Part shown: positions 8,378-17,354 of the stretch, piece after piece
Position numbering within the stretch: position 1 is the stretch's first letter
How the letters are laid out: every line of letters begins with the position of its first letter
Translations under genes and position numbers: made by a program
Source: Kocuria subflava
GTDB lineage: Bacteria; Actinomycetota; Actinomycetes; Actinomycetales; Micrococcaceae
Length of the DNA: 64,000 nucleotides
Direction: 5' to 3'
Assembly (NCBI RefSeq): GCF_012163155.1
Contig: NZ_JAAVUN010000007.1
Span: 42,819-106,818, forward strand
Notes under the pieces: generated by a model
What the model was told of the DNA's origin: nothing
What the model saw: the letters and a program-made list of their open reading frames with translations, nothing else
The model's database searches: none

Positions 8378-9710
8378 GGTTGGCACCGCGGCGTCGTCGT
8401 GACTGGAGAATCACGGCCCCGCACCAGAGCAGCAGGAGGAGGAAGAGCATCACGTACGGGAAGATCCAGATGGTTTCGGATGCGTGCAGGTCGATCCCCA
8501 ACCGCTCGGTCATGAACAACCCGCGCATGGGTCCGATGTAGGCACCGATCAGCCAGATCCAGGCCAACACCCCCGCAATGATCCGGGTGGCCCCGCGAAA
8601 CACCTGCGGGAAGGCCTCCAACCACAAGGCCAGGGCGATCACCGGGTAGTAGACCTGGTGATGGGACCAGGAAATCGGTGACATGAACAGCATCACCAAG
8701 GCGTTGACGGAGATCGCAGAGAGGATCATGCCGCGGCGCGTCATGTAGATCAATGCCACCGCAACCAGGGCGATCATGATCAGCACCAGCGGGTAGCGGA
8801 TGGGATCCACCAGATCCGCAGGAATGCCGTTCTTGATGAGCAGACCGGTGATGGCGGTGTTGTCGATGTACTTGATGGAACCCACGCGGTCGGAGGATGA
8901 GACCGAATCAGTCCAGAACTGGATGGAGTCGTTGTAGAGCACCATGAACCCCAGCGCCACGGTTGCCACAAAGGTCACGCCCATGGACAGGATCGCCCGG
9001 AAATTCTTCTGCATCAGGAAAATCAGGCCGAAAGCCAGCGGCGTGAGTTTGATGCCGGCTGCAATGCCGATCAGCACACCACGCGGAATGGAAGCCGTGA
9101 CACGCTCAATCCAGGATCCTGTGCCATCCGTGCGACGCACCAGGTCCAGGAAGATCAATCCGAACAGCAGGATGTTGACTTGCCCCAAGGAGATGGTGCG
9201 GATGTACGGGCCGCTGAAAAGGATCGCCGCCAGCACCAGGGCAAACATGGCGCGGCTGCCCAGGTAGTTGGTCAGCGGAATGGGGCGGCCCTTGCGGATC
9301 GCGTAAGACACCAACGCGCCGGCCAAAGGAACCGCCACCACAAGATCGGCCACCAGCAGCAGGTAGCGGGTGACGTCAAAAGGAATCCACGCCAGCAGAC
9401 CGAACAGCAACGCCGCAAAAGGCGGGTAGGTGAACGGCAGGGTGTCGTTGCCCCAGGGGACCGGGAATGCAAGATCGTAGAGCGGTTCCTGGCGGATGTT
9501 GGGGTTGGCAACCCACTGCGCACCCATGTTGTAGACCATCAGGTCCAGGGAGCCCCACGCCACCTGGAGTACAGACCACACCAGCACCAGTGCCAGGAAC
9601 ACATAGGCCAGGACCTGCGCCCACATGGGTCCAGTGCCCGGGGCGTGAGGGACCAGCCAGCGGTGGGAGTACGCGGACTCTGACTGGTGGGAACGGACGG
9701 ATGCGGACAC
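8358..9710 (-). CDS. GT87/DUF2029-type polyprenyl-phosphate-dependent mannosyltransferase (predicted)
   Basis: Polytopic membrane protein of about 450 residues with roughly ten hydrophobic segments, resembling actinobacterial alpha-1,2-mannosyltransferases of the DUF2029/GT87 group that use a lipid-linked mannose donor outside the membrane. An acidic loop after the first segment (AWGSLDLMVYNMGA) and TYPPFAALL near residue 120 are typical of the family. The GTG at 9710 has AGGAGG five bases upstream (9716-9721) and is preferred over the open frame to 9827. The exact acceptor, such as lipomannan or a glycoprotein, cannot be told. Confidence 0.75.
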   Translation of the reverse strand: MSASVRSHQSESAYSHRWLVPHAPGTGPMWAQVLAYVFLALVLVWSVLQVAWGSLDLMVYNMGAQWVANPNIRQEPLYDLAFPVPWGNDTLPFTYPPFAALLFGLLAWIPFDVTRYLLLVADLVVAVPLAGALVSYAIRKGRPIPLTNYLGSRAMFALVLAAILFSGPYIRTISLGQVNILLFGLIFLDLVRRTDGTGSWIERVTASIPRGVLIGIAAGIKLTPLAFGLIFLMQKNFRAILSMGVTFVATVALGFMVLYNDSIQFWTDSVSSSDRVGSIKYIDNTAITGLLIKNGIPADLVDPIRYPLVLIMIALVAVALIYMTRRGMILSAISVNALVMLFMSPISWSHHQVYYPVIALALWLEAFPQVFRGATRIIAGVLAWIWLIGAYIGPMRGLFMTERLGIDLHASETIWIFPYVMLFLLLLLWCGAVILQSRRRRGANLTESAH

Positions 9711-9973
9711 GCGCGCCTCCTGGGGTTGCGCGCACCGGTGTTGCGCGTGAACGGCCTGGGAATGCTGACAGACCCGGGTCCGGGTCCTGAACAGCGTACC
9801 CGCGGCCCCGTTTGACGGCCTACGCATTCACGACGACGACGCCCATGTGATCCGTCACGCCGGCCCCAATGTGCCCATAACGATTTGTTGATGAACCTGG
9901 CCACAGGGTCACCAGCTGACTAGGGTGAACACCAAAGAATGCATTGCCTCTGCGATTGTGAGGTGAAATCACC

Positions 9974-10606
9974 ATGGACTCACCGCAAGAACCCCGATAC
10001 CCACTACCCAAGCCAATATCTGCCAAGGACCGCCTGTGGCCCTTTTGGGCCTCGCTCCTGGGGCTCATGATCTCCATGCCAATTCTGATGGGAGTGATCC
10101 CCATTCCCGACTGGGTTGGCAGGTTCAGTTTGGCCGTGATCCTCATGGTCGTGGTCATGTGGGAAGTGCACCGAGTCCATGGTCGCAGCACCAGCGGCCG
10201 GGAGGTCCGCCGTTCGATCACTGACAACATGCCCAATGGCGCAAGCCACCAGGAGTGGTCAGGGGCAATCCCAGGCATGAATCTGGCGTCTCTCAAGACT
10301 GCCGCTGACGTTTTTGCCCAATCCCCGCAGTTCGCGGTTCATGGATTCGACCCCAATTCCCTGGTGTTGATGCTGCGCCGTCGGTTGGATGGATCCAGCT
10401 TTGGTTACGCAATCACTGTTCGGTGCACTCCGAATGCTGACAATGCGCGAGTCACGGTTACCTGCGCTCCCTACAGCTCCGCGAGCTTGTTGACAGGTGT
10501 TGCAGCCAAGGAGAATGTGGCCCGGGTAGTGGCAACGCTGCAGGCCCTTGCGGCCCTCACCCAAGAGCCCCTGCCAGCTTCCTCGGCCGGTGCAGTACGG
10601 CCATGA
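9974..10606 (+). CDS. Two-segment membrane protein of unknown function, paralog 1 of 3
   Basis: Not recognised. 210 residues with two N-terminal hydrophobic segments (about 20-60), a short basic linker and a soluble C-terminal domain. In it, WSGAIPGMNLASLKTAADVF aligns by eye with the equivalent WTG-x-I-x-GL-x-x-HN region of the next two genes. GAGGTGAA lies upstream of the ATG. The stop overlaps the start of the next gene (ATGA), so the group is translationally coupled. Confidence 0.6.
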   Translation: MDSPQEPRYPLPKPISAKDRLWPFWASLLGLMISMPILMGVIPIPDWVGRFSLAVILMVVVMWEVHRVHGRSTSGREVRRSITDNMPNGASHQEWSGAIPGMNLASLKTAADVFAQSPQFAVHGFDPNSLVLMLRRRLDGSSFGYAITVRCTPNADNARVTVTCAPYSSASLLTGVAAKENVARVVATLQALAALTQEPLPASSAGAVRP

Positions 10607-11259
10607 GCAAAGGATCAACATTGTCGCGGACGAACGTCACGCCTCCGAGCTCGTGGCGGCGTCGAAGTTGGATTCTTGCGGGCCTTGGGCTCGCCCCCAT
10701 GGCATACATGGCCGTTGTGATGTTCGGGCCAGACGTCGGTGACTCCCCGTGGTGGCTGGTGTGGGTGGTTTGGCCCGTGTGTCTGCTGGTGCTCGCCATT
10801 GGTATCCGCACGTTCCTGAAGAGCCAACGCGCAAACTTTGACCGCTCGGACCCTGTCCTCAAAGACATCAAAGCAATTGACGACGGCGTCCGGTGGACCG
10901 GCCGCATCGCTGGACTGACAAGCCACAACATGGAGTCCACCATGAATCACGCAACCTCCCTTTACTCCAGGTTGAAGATTCAGGCAGTTTCCGCAGAACA
11001 GCTGCGCGCTGATCTGCAAACCACCTCCGGGTGGACCACACCCGGAACCGACATCACCGTCCGTGGCTTACCGCCCGCGTCCCCGCTCAATGACGACCAA
11101 CAAGATGACCCGGTGTTCCAGGTCTCCAACACCACGCAATTCGCCAGGATTGACGGCCTGCAAGCGGCCGATGACCTTGCACGACTGGTGTATCTGTTGC
11201 GGGAGATCGCACCTCAGCATGCCCCTGTGACGAGCCCTTCAACTGACCCGGGCCTCTGA
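10603..11259 (+). CDS. Two-segment membrane protein of unknown function, paralog 2 of 3
   Basis: Not recognised. 218 residues: basic N-terminus, two hydrophobic segments (about 20-65), then a soluble domain with RWTGRIAGLTSHNMESTMNH, a GTDITVRGLPP segment and a C-terminal LARLVYLLREIA helix. These three blocks recur in the following gene (YWTGPIRGLGPHNLETVLTE, SGSDITVRALDD, MRLVHLMRALAAL), so the two are clear paralogs. Overlaps the upstream gene by four bases. Confidence 0.6.
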   Translation: MSKGSTLSRTNVTPPSSWRRRSWILAGLGLAPMAYMAVVMFGPDVGDSPWWLVWVVWPVCLLVLAIGIRTFLKSQRANFDRSDPVLKDIKAIDDGVRWTGRIAGLTSHNMESTMNHATSLYSRLKIQAVSAEQLRADLQTTSGWTTPGTDITVRGLPPASPLNDDQQDDPVFQVSNTTQFARIDGLQAADDLARLVYLLREIAPQHAPVTSPSTDPGL

Positions 11260-11270
11260 AGCAAGCACCG

Positions 11271-11894
11271 GTGACATCTCCCTCCGGCCGTCACAGGCTC
11301 CCCGAACCCGCCTACTGGAAATGGCGAACGCTCGTGGTCCGGCACGGGGTCTTGCTCCCCTTCTTGCCCATGGGTTTGGTGGGGATCTTTGGCAGGACCA
11401 GCGATCTGCCGTGGTTCGCTTGGCTGCCGTTCTTACTGGGATTCATGTTCTTGAGTTTCGCCGGCCCCAAGTTCTCCCGCAGCACACGGTTGCTGGGTGC
11501 CCAACGTGACCCGGTTGCTGCAGCCGTGGTCCACGATGCCGACTCCAGCTACTGGACCGGCCCCATCCGGGGACTAGGTCCACACAACCTGGAGACTGTC
11601 CTGACGGAGATCGCAGAGGGGTACCGCCGTTTCAAACTCTTGTCCGTGGCTCCGGACGGGCGCCTGGCCACCATCAGCGTTGATCAGAGCTGGAACAGTT
11701 CAGGCTCAGACATCACCGTGCGCGCGTTGGATGACCCGGGTGAGCATCACAGCTCTCATGATCCGATCGTTTATCAGGTGGTCCACGGAGCGGACCTGGG
11801 CTCACTGACCAGTGACCCCTTGCGCCAGCAGGACAATCTGATGCGCCTGGTTCACCTGATGCGGGCTCTGGCCGCGCTTCCGCCCGCCGAATAA
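11271..11894 (+). CDS. Two-segment membrane protein of unknown function, paralog 3 of 3
   Basis: Not recognised. 207 residues starting at GTG 11271, eleven bases after the upstream stop; the ribosome site is weak and translational coupling is likely. Two hydrophobic segments (about 25-70) precede a soluble domain sharing WTGPIRGLGPHN, ITVRALDD and the terminal LMRALA helix with paralog 2. The domain looks cytoplasmic by the positive-inside rule, but orientation is not certain. A long inverted repeat ends the unit. Confidence 0.6.
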   Translation: MTSPSGRHRLPEPAYWKWRTLVVRHGVLLPFLPMGLVGIFGRTSDLPWFAWLPFLLGFMFLSFAGPKFSRSTRLLGAQRDPVAAAVVHDADSSYWTGPIRGLGPHNLETVLTEIAEGYRRFKLLSVAPDGRLATISVDQSWNSSGSDITVRALDDPGEHHSSHDPIVYQVVHGADLGSLTSDPLRQQDNLMRLVHLMRALAALPPAE

Positions 11895-11898
11895 CCAC

Positions 11899-11957
11899 CC
11901 GAGACCTCCGAAAAAGCCCTTTTCAGCACGATTCTTGGGCAGAAACGGAGGTCTCGG
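11899..11957. terminator. Inverted repeat between convergent genes
   Basis: CCGAGACCTCCG (11899-11910) and CGGAGGTCTCGG (11946-11957) are perfect 12-bp arms around a 35-base loop, placed between the third membrane paralog and the converging phosphoesterase gene; a bidirectional terminator is likely. Confidence 0.5.
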
Positions 11958-11976
11958 CGCCAGGGGGACGGGGGTT

Positions 11977-13437
11977 TCAGCGGCGCCGGAGTTTTCGCAG
12001 GGCGACTGCCGCACCCACGGCACCGGCCACCGTCAGCGCAGTCCCCCACTTGTCGGCAACAGCGCGGCCTGACACATCAGCTTCAGCATGATCCAGCCCC
12101 GGCAGAGTCTTTCCGTGAGCGGGCTGCGTGAGGGGGCCTGCGGCGTCGTCGTCGGTGAGGGCTGGGGCCGCGGAGGCCAACGTGCGATCCGGCGAGGACC
12201 GGCGACCGCCGGGGGCATGCGAGCGCAATTCCACCGGGAGGATCAGGTGATCCGGGTCCACCCACGGCTGAGCGGCAATCTCCTCCGCGCTGCGCCCGCC
12301 CCGCAGGCGATCCAACTGGGACTGCGGGGCAAAATCCAGTGGACGAAAACTGTCCAGGACCGGCGAGTACGTGGTCACGCGCACGGTTCCGTCCGACACC
12401 CGGAACTGCAGCAGCCGCAGAAAACCGGTTCGGCGCTCGCCATTGGCCTGCCGGTAACCGGCGGGGAAGTTCTCGTCCGGCATGCGGTGGGTCTGGTAGT
12501 CGGCCAGCAAACCCGGGGACGGGTAAGCCGCCTGGTCCTCCACCTGCCAGCCCGTGCCGGAAATGTGGCCACTGAGCACCAGCACCACGTTGGAGTTCTG
12601 GGTGACAACCTCGCGGTGGACCTTGACGCCGTCGTTGGGACCGTAGGAACCGGGTCCACCAAAAGAGGCGCCGGATCCATCAGGGCGAATCCCCTGGTCA
12701 AGATAATAATGCGTGCACACGATCGCATCCCGGTCCGCATGTTCACGCAGCACGGTGTTGGCCCAGGCCGTGTGTTCGTCCCGCACCCCGTAGCCCAGGT
12801 GCACAATCACCAAGCGGGTGTCGCCGACCTCCACCAGGTCGTAATGGCAGCTGTTCTCCCCGGCCTTCCACGGCCCGCCGTAGCTGGCCCGCACGGGCAG
12901 ACTCCCGGCACTGGGCCGCCATTTGCGCGCAGCCAAGGTGCTCCGGATGGGTCCAAAGGCTTTGTTGAACTTCTTCAACTCAGGCGACCCGCGGCCCTCG
13001 TCCGAGCCCCAGCGGTTGTCATGGTTGCCGGGCAGGACCCCCACCGGCACGCCGTGGTCCTCGATCATGGAGATCAGCCGTTCAGCTTCCTTGAACTCGC
13101 GGGTGGCCGTGGAACGACGGTTCCAGAACCAGCACCAGTTCTCGATCAGGTCCCCGGTGTGGGCCAGGTACACGATCTTGCGTGCAGCGGCGTTCTCCCC
13201 CACCCAACGCGCAATGGCATCGTGGGAGGCCTTGAACCGCGCCTGGCGCTCGGGATCGGACGGGTCCGCAGCACCTTCGGCGATGTACTGCGTGTCCGTC
13301 AGGTGCACAATCGCAAAGTCGTAGTCGTCCGGGTCTGCAAATCCCACTTCCGCGGGCCGCGCCGGGCCGGTCGCGGGATCATACGCATCCCCATGCACGA
13401 CGACGGGCGCCTGCCCCTCCTGATCCTTCTTGCCCAC
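11977..13437 (-). CDS. Calcineurin-like metallophosphoesterase
   Basis: Predicted two-metal phosphoesterase, 486 residues. The metal-ligand motifs appear in order: HLTDTQ (D, ~46), HTGDLIEN (GD, ~95), LPGNHDNRWG (GNHD, ~138), a later THYYLDQ and VLSGHISGTG (GH). A single hydrophobic segment followed by RKLRRR at the extreme C-terminus suggests membrane attachment; no N-terminal signal peptide is seen. GTG at 13437 is preceded by GGGAGGAG. Substrate unknown. Converges on the membrane-paralog unit across an inverted repeat. Confidence 0.8.
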   Translation of the reverse strand: MGKKDQEGQAPVVVHGDAYDPATGPARPAEVGFADPDDYDFAIVHLTDTQYIAEGAADPSDPERQARFKASHDAIARWVGENAAARKIVYLAHTGDLIENWCWFWNRRSTATREFKEAERLISMIEDHGVPVGVLPGNHDNRWGSDEGRGSPELKKFNKAFGPIRSTLAARKWRPSAGSLPVRASYGGPWKAGENSCHYDLVEVGDTRLVIVHLGYGVRDEHTAWANTVLREHADRDAIVCTHYYLDQGIRPDGSGASFGGPGSYGPNDGVKVHREVVTQNSNVVLVLSGHISGTGWQVEDQAAYPSPGLLADYQTHRMPDENFPAGYRQANGERRTGFLRLLQFRVSDGTVRVTTYSPVLDSFRPLDFAPQSQLDRLRGGRSAEEIAAQPWVDPDHLILPVELRSHAPGGRRSSPDRTLASAAPALTDDDAAGPLTQPAHGKTLPGLDHAEADVSGRAVADKWGTALTVAGAVGAAVALRKLRRR

Positions 13438-13632
13438 GGTCCTGGCTCCTCCCGGTGATGGCTTGATGTGCGTGGCCGGAAACCTGCTCCCGTTGATGGT
13501 GGCATCACCCGGTGGGAAAACGGTGAATGCCAGATGGTGAGGAGGGATCCGGGTGACTTAACGGGAGTTTTCAACGCATTCGAACAGATGTCACATCCCG
13601 CAATCAGACTTCCATCACAGCTTGTCAGCGGC

Positions 13633-13638
13633 TATATC
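13633..13638 (+). promoter_or_regulatory. Putative -10 element (leaderless)
   Basis: TATATC ends six bases before the ATG at 13645, so transcription would begin at the start codon; no good -35 is visible. Confidence 0.3.
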
Positions 13639-13644
13639 TGGCAC

Positions 13645-14250
13645 ATGGGGTCATTTGCATCGATCATCACTCTGGCCATCAGTTCGGGCGCTTTGGTGGT
13701 CGCAGTCTTGGCGTTCTTGGAGTCGCGGAGACTGCGTCGCATCGAGGAGGCGCGGGAGGACCGAGCCTCCGTGGAACGGCGCCGCGAGCAGGCGGCACGG
13801 CTCGCCATATGGATGTCCGTGGAAACGCTGGACTCCACCTGGGAGCAAGCCAACGGCGTCATCCGTAATCACACCCAGATCATTCTTGAGGTCAAGAACA
13901 CCTCGGACGCACCTGTGTACGACATCTGCATTTCAGCCACGGACGTGCAGTACTTGCAGGGAAAGCGACTGGACACACCCAAAGAACTTGAAGATCTGGT
14001 GGTCCACACGATGCCCCCGGGGCATCTGGTCTTTGGCCCGGGACAGGGCGTCCATGCATGGGACCTGGGCAAATCACCGGAAGCCCATGGGGCTCTGGTC
14101 CCAGTCACCAAATCCAAGTTGAAGCGAATCACCGAGTTCACGTTCACGGATGCTGACGGTGTCCAATGGTGCCGAGACGCGGATGGTTCGCTCAAAGAGC
14201 TGGCTTCTCGGCACGCACAAAAAGTCACCCAGTCCCCACTGGGTGATTGA
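13645..14250 (+). CDS. Single-pass membrane protein of unknown function
   Basis: Not recognised. About 201 residues from ATG 13645: a hydrophobic segment (residues ~5-25), a charged coiled-coil-like stretch rich in Arg/Glu (SRRLRRIEEAREDRASVERR), and a soluble C-terminal domain with beta-rich sequence (IILEVKNTSDAPVYDICIS), an immunoglobulin-like or DUF type common in actinobacteria and phages. An open frame extends upstream to 13468, but the -10 spacing and the membrane segment favour 13645. A hairpin overlaps the stop. Confidence 0.6.
   Translation: MGSFASIITLAISSGALVVAVLAFLESRRLRRIEEAREDRASVERRREQAARLAIWMSVETLDSTWEQANGVIRNHTQIILEVKNTSDAPVYDICISATDVQYLQGKRLDTPKELEDLVVHTMPPGHLVFGPGQGVHAWDLGKSPEAHGALVPVTKSKLKRITEFTFTDADGVQWCRDADGSLKELASRHAQKVTQSPLGD
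14225..14246 (+). terminator. Hairpin overlapping a stop codon
   Basis: TCACCCAGT (14225-14233) and ACTGGGTGA (14238-14246) form a 9-bp stem with a CCCC loop at the end of the upstream membrane-protein gene; no T-run follows. Confidence 0.4.
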
Positions 14251-14328
14251 TCTCCCCCGAAACGCGCAAAACCCCACGGTGTAGGCGGTGATCTCGCAAT
14301 CCGGTGGGGTCTCAACGGTGGGGTGGGG

Positions 14329-15639
14329 TCAGGTGTTCTCGTTTACGCGGTTCCAGGCGTTCATGCCGCCGGAGAGGTGGCGGGTGGTGCGAGTGATGCC
14401 GTGGTGGGCGTCGGAGGCTCGCAGCAGGTCCAGCGCCTCCGCGGAGCGAACACCGCCCTGGCAGTGGAGCACCACCGAGGGGGCGTCAGCCATCCGGGGG
14501 AAGGCCGCACCGGAGCGGAACTCCCCCAGCGAGATCAGCACAGCGCCGGGGATGGAGGACAACTGGTGCTCCCAGGATTCGCGGACGTCCACCAGCACAA
14601 AATCAGAACCACCGTCAGCGCGGGTCTCCAACATTTCTTGTAATTCCAAAACTTCCACGGTGTCCGGCACCTGGGAGGTGGCACTCACGGCGGCACCTCC
14701 GTCAGCCGTGTGCACGCGCACAGCCACGCGGAGAGCCTCGGCCCGGTAGGGAACCGCTGACACACCGGCGGCAACAACATCAGCCGGAACCGCGCATGCA
14801 GAATCAGCAGGGGAATCGCCGTAACCATCACGGTCAACCTGTCCGAACGGGTGCATCCGGGTCACAGGAGTCTGCGAGCGCACCAGCGGGATGGCGGCCC
14901 ACGTACCGTCCAATCCGTCGTAGGTGCTGACCCGCCCCACCAGCGGAGATCCCACACCCATGATGACCTTCATGGCCTCCAGCGCCATGGCGGAGCCGAT
15001 CACCCCGGGCAGAGCCCCCAGTACACCGGCCTCCGCGCAGCTCGGCACGGAACCGGGAGCCGGTGGCACTGGATGCAGGTCCCGGTACGTGGGGCCGTGT
15101 TGCGCCCAGAACACGGCCAGCTGACCGTCAAAACGCAGAATGGATCCCCAGACGTGCGGCACACCCGCCAATGAACAAGCGTCCGAGAGCACGTAGCGGG
15201 TCTCAAAGGTGTCGGAGCCGTCCAGGACAAGGTCGTATCCGGAGACCAGCTCCACCGCGTTGGCTGCCGTCAACCGTTCCCGGTGTTCCACCACGGTCAC
15301 ATCCGGGTTCAGATCCGCCACACGGGCTGCTGCCGAACCAGCCTTGGACACACCCACGGTGGCTTCACCGTGCAGCACTTGGCGTTGAAGGTTGGAGATC
15401 TCCACGGCGTCGTCGTCAACGATTCCCAAGGTGCCCACGCCCGCAGCGGCCAGGTAGAGGATGGCCGGGGACCCCAGTCCACCGGCACCCAGGCACAGCA
15501 CGCGCGCCGCGCGCAGCCTGCGCTGCCCAACCTCCCCGATGGTGGGAACCGACAGGTTGCGGGCGTAGCGCTGAATCTCCGGCAGGCTCAGGGCGGGCCC
15601 CGGTTCAACCAAGGGTGGGAGGTTCACAGGTTCACCCAT
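14329..15639 (-). CDS. moeB: MoeB/MoeZ-type adenylyltransferase with C-terminal rhodanese domain
   Basis: Adenylates and sulfurates the C-terminal Gly-Gly of the small sulfur carrier MoaD for molybdopterin synthase. The ThiF/E1-like domain (residues ~15-250) shows the nucleotide-binding LGAGGLGSPAILYLAAAGVG and the following ISNLQRQVLH. The rhodanese domain (~325-436) has DVRESWEHQ and the active-site loop HCQGGVRS, whose Cys would carry persulfide. ATG 15639 overlaps the upstream moaB-moaE stop by 16 bases. The usual E1 zinc-binding cysteines are not obvious. About 436 residues. Confidence 0.9.
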   Translation of the reverse strand: MGEPVNLPPLVEPGPALSLPEIQRYARNLSVPTIGEVGQRRLRAARVLCLGAGGLGSPAILYLAAAGVGTLGIVDDDAVEISNLQRQVLHGEATVGVSKAGSAAARVADLNPDVTVVEHRERLTAANAVELVSGYDLVLDGSDTFETRYVLSDACSLAGVPHVWGSILRFDGQLAVFWAQHGPTYRDLHPVPPAPGSVPSCAEAGVLGALPGVIGSAMALEAMKVIMGVGSPLVGRVSTYDGLDGTWAAIPLVRSQTPVTRMHPFGQVDRDGYGDSPADSACAVPADVVAAGVSAVPYRAEALRVAVRVHTADGGAAVSATSQVPDTVEVLELQEMLETRADGGSDFVLVDVRESWEHQLSSIPGAVLISLGEFRSGAAFPRMADAPSVVLHCQGGVRSAEALDLLRASDAHHGITRTTRHLSGGMNAWNRVNENT

Positions 15640-16718
15640 TCGTGGGTGCCGTCCTCCAAGTGCTGTTCCTTCCAAATGGGCACACGTTCCTTGATCCGGT
15701 CCACCAGGGCGTCACACACCTGGAAGGCGATCTTGCGGTGAGAAGCGGCAACGGCCACTTCCATGGCGGAATCTCCCACGCCCAGACGGCCGATGCGGTG
15801 TTCAGCCACCACCCGCACTCCGGGGAACTCCTGCGCGACTTCCTCACACACGCGCTGCAACACGGTGGATGCTGTGGGGTGGGCGGTGTAGTCGAGCTCG
15901 GTCACGGATCGTCCGGCGTCGTGATTGCGGATCAGACCGCTGAAGCCCACCACGGCACCTGTGGTCTCCGATGCAGCAGTGGCCTGGACCGTAGCCGCGT
16001 CCAAGGGCTCCTCCGTCACCCGAACGGAAACCACCACGGAGTCCGCTCTGTCCACCGGATGATCTCCCTGAACCCCGCTGGGCTGGAAGCCTGCAGCCGG
16101 GGTGGCCACTGATTCGTCTGCGGCAGGGGAGCGGTGGCCCGCGTCCCGGTGCCCGTTGAGCTGCTGGAACACGTGGTCCAGAAGCGGCAACACCACACCC
16201 ATGCCGTCCTTGACCCCACCGCCGGACCCGGGCAGGTTGACCACCAGCGTGCGCCCTGCAACCCCCACCTCACCGCGGGACAAACCTGCGGTGTGAATGT
16301 GCTCCAACCCGGCTGCCCAAATGGCGTGCATGACACCCGGCAATTGCCGGTCCAGGAACTCACGGGTCAGCTCAGGGGTGAGGTCATCCGGCATCAGACC
16401 GGTCCCACCGGAGGTGACCAACAGATCAGGGCGCTGGCCAACCGGCAGATCCCGCAGGAAGTGCTGCATCTGGGCCCGCAGAGGCTCCCCGTCGGCCACC
16501 ACAATCGGGTCAGCACACTCATGACCCGCCTCCCGGATCATGGACACCGCTGTGGGCCCGGACTTGTCCGGGTACCTCCCCGCTGCGGCCCGGGTGGAGG
16601 CCACCAGGACCACAGCCCGGTAGGTGCCGTAGACCTCCGCGTGCCGCCGGGACGAGTGGTAGGCATCCACCGCAGGTGTTCCCGTGATCGTGTTCTGGTC
16701 GAATGGTTGGTCGCTCAT
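15624..16718 (-). CDS. Fused MoaB/MogA - MoaE molybdopterin biosynthesis protein
   Basis: Two molybdenum-cofactor activities in one 364-residue chain. Residues ~25-185 are a MoaB/MogA domain, which adenylates molybdopterin ([18 protein letters not shown] and [14 protein letters not shown]). After a ~45-residue linker, residues ~220-364 are MoaE, the large subunit of molybdopterin synthase ([51 protein letters not shown]). ATG 16718 overlaps the moaC stop (ATGA). It sits in a moaC-moaBE-moeB unit downstream of narK. Confidence 0.9.
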   Translation of the reverse strand: MSDQPFDQNTITGTPAVDAYHSSRRHAEVYGTYRAVVLVASTRAAAGRYPDKSGPTAVSMIREAGHECADPIVVADGEPLRAQMQHFLRDLPVGQRPDLLVTSGGTGLMPDDLTPELTREFLDRQLPGVMHAIWAAGLEHIHTAGLSRGEVGVAGRTLVVNLPGSGGGVKDGMGVVLPLLDHVFQQLNGHRDAGHRSPAADESVATPAAGFQPSGVQGDHPVDRADSVVVSVRVTEEPLDAATVQATAASETTGAVVGFSGLIRNHDAGRSVTELDYTAHPTASTVLQRVCEEVAQEFPGVRVVAEHRIGRLGVGDSAMEVAVAASHRKIAFQVCDALVDRIKERVPIWKEQHLEDGTHEWVNL

Positions 16719-17242
16719 GCGTCCTCCCGCTGCCAGTCCCCGGACTTTCCACCGGACTTGGCCAGCACTTTGGTTTCTGCGATCACCGCGAACTTGTCCA
16801 CGGCCTTGATCATGTCGAACAGCGTCAGCGCAGCCACGCTCACGGCCGTCAGGGCCTCCATCTCCACACCGGTCACACCGCGGGTCTTGACGGTGGCTGA
16901 AATTTCTACGCCCACCGCCAGGCGCCGGAAGTCCACGGTCACCTTGCTGATGGGCAGCGGGTGGCACAGCGGCACCAGCTCTGGGGTCTTCTTGGCGGCC
17001 ATGATCCCGGCCACCCGCGCCACGGTCAGTGCATCCCCCTTGGGCAGGTCAGCGGCAAAGATCATCTCCACCACGTCCTCCCGGGTCACGACGACGGCGA
17101 CCGCCGTTGCCTCCCGCGTGGTTTCCTGCTTGGCGGAGACATCCACCATGTGGGCGGAACCATCCGCCCGGACGTGGGTCAGACCCTGCGATTCGTGCGG
17201 CTTTGGATCGGAACGATGGGGCGGGGTGCTGTGAGGGGACAC
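16715..17242 (-). CDS. moaC: Cyclic pyranopterin monophosphate synthase MoaC
   Basis: Second step of molybdenum-cofactor synthesis, forming cyclic pyranopterin from the MoaA product. The family start [18 protein letters not shown] is followed by the active-site motif [10 protein letters not shown] and [21 protein letters not shown] 17242 is chosen because GGAG lies seven bases upstream and gives ~175 residues; the open frame extends further but overlaps the narK terminator. First gene of the minus-strand moaC-moaBE-moeB unit. Confidence 0.93.
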   Translation of the reverse strand: MSPHSTPPHRSDPKPHESQGLTHVRADGSAHMVDVSAKQETTREATAVAVVVTREDVVEMIFAADLPKGDALTVARVAGIMAAKKTPELVPLCHPLPISKVTVDFRRLAVGVEISATVKTRGVTGVEMEALTAVSVAALTLFDMIKAVDKFAVIAETKVLAKSGGKSGDWQREDA

Positions 17243-17287
17243 GTCATCTCCGTACGGCGTCGGGGTGAATGCGGTGGGAACGGAAAA

Positions 17288-17327
17288 GTGGTGGGTGGGT
17301 ACTCGAACCCGAGCACCCGCCCACCAC
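17288..17327 (-). terminator. Terminator after narK
   Basis: Read on the minus strand, an 18-bp stem with two mismatches (17310-17327 with 17288-17305, loop GGTT) is followed closely by TTTT. It separates the nar operon from moaC. Confidence 0.7.
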
Positions 17328-17354
17328 CCTAAGTCGAGGGCATGACCCCCAAGA

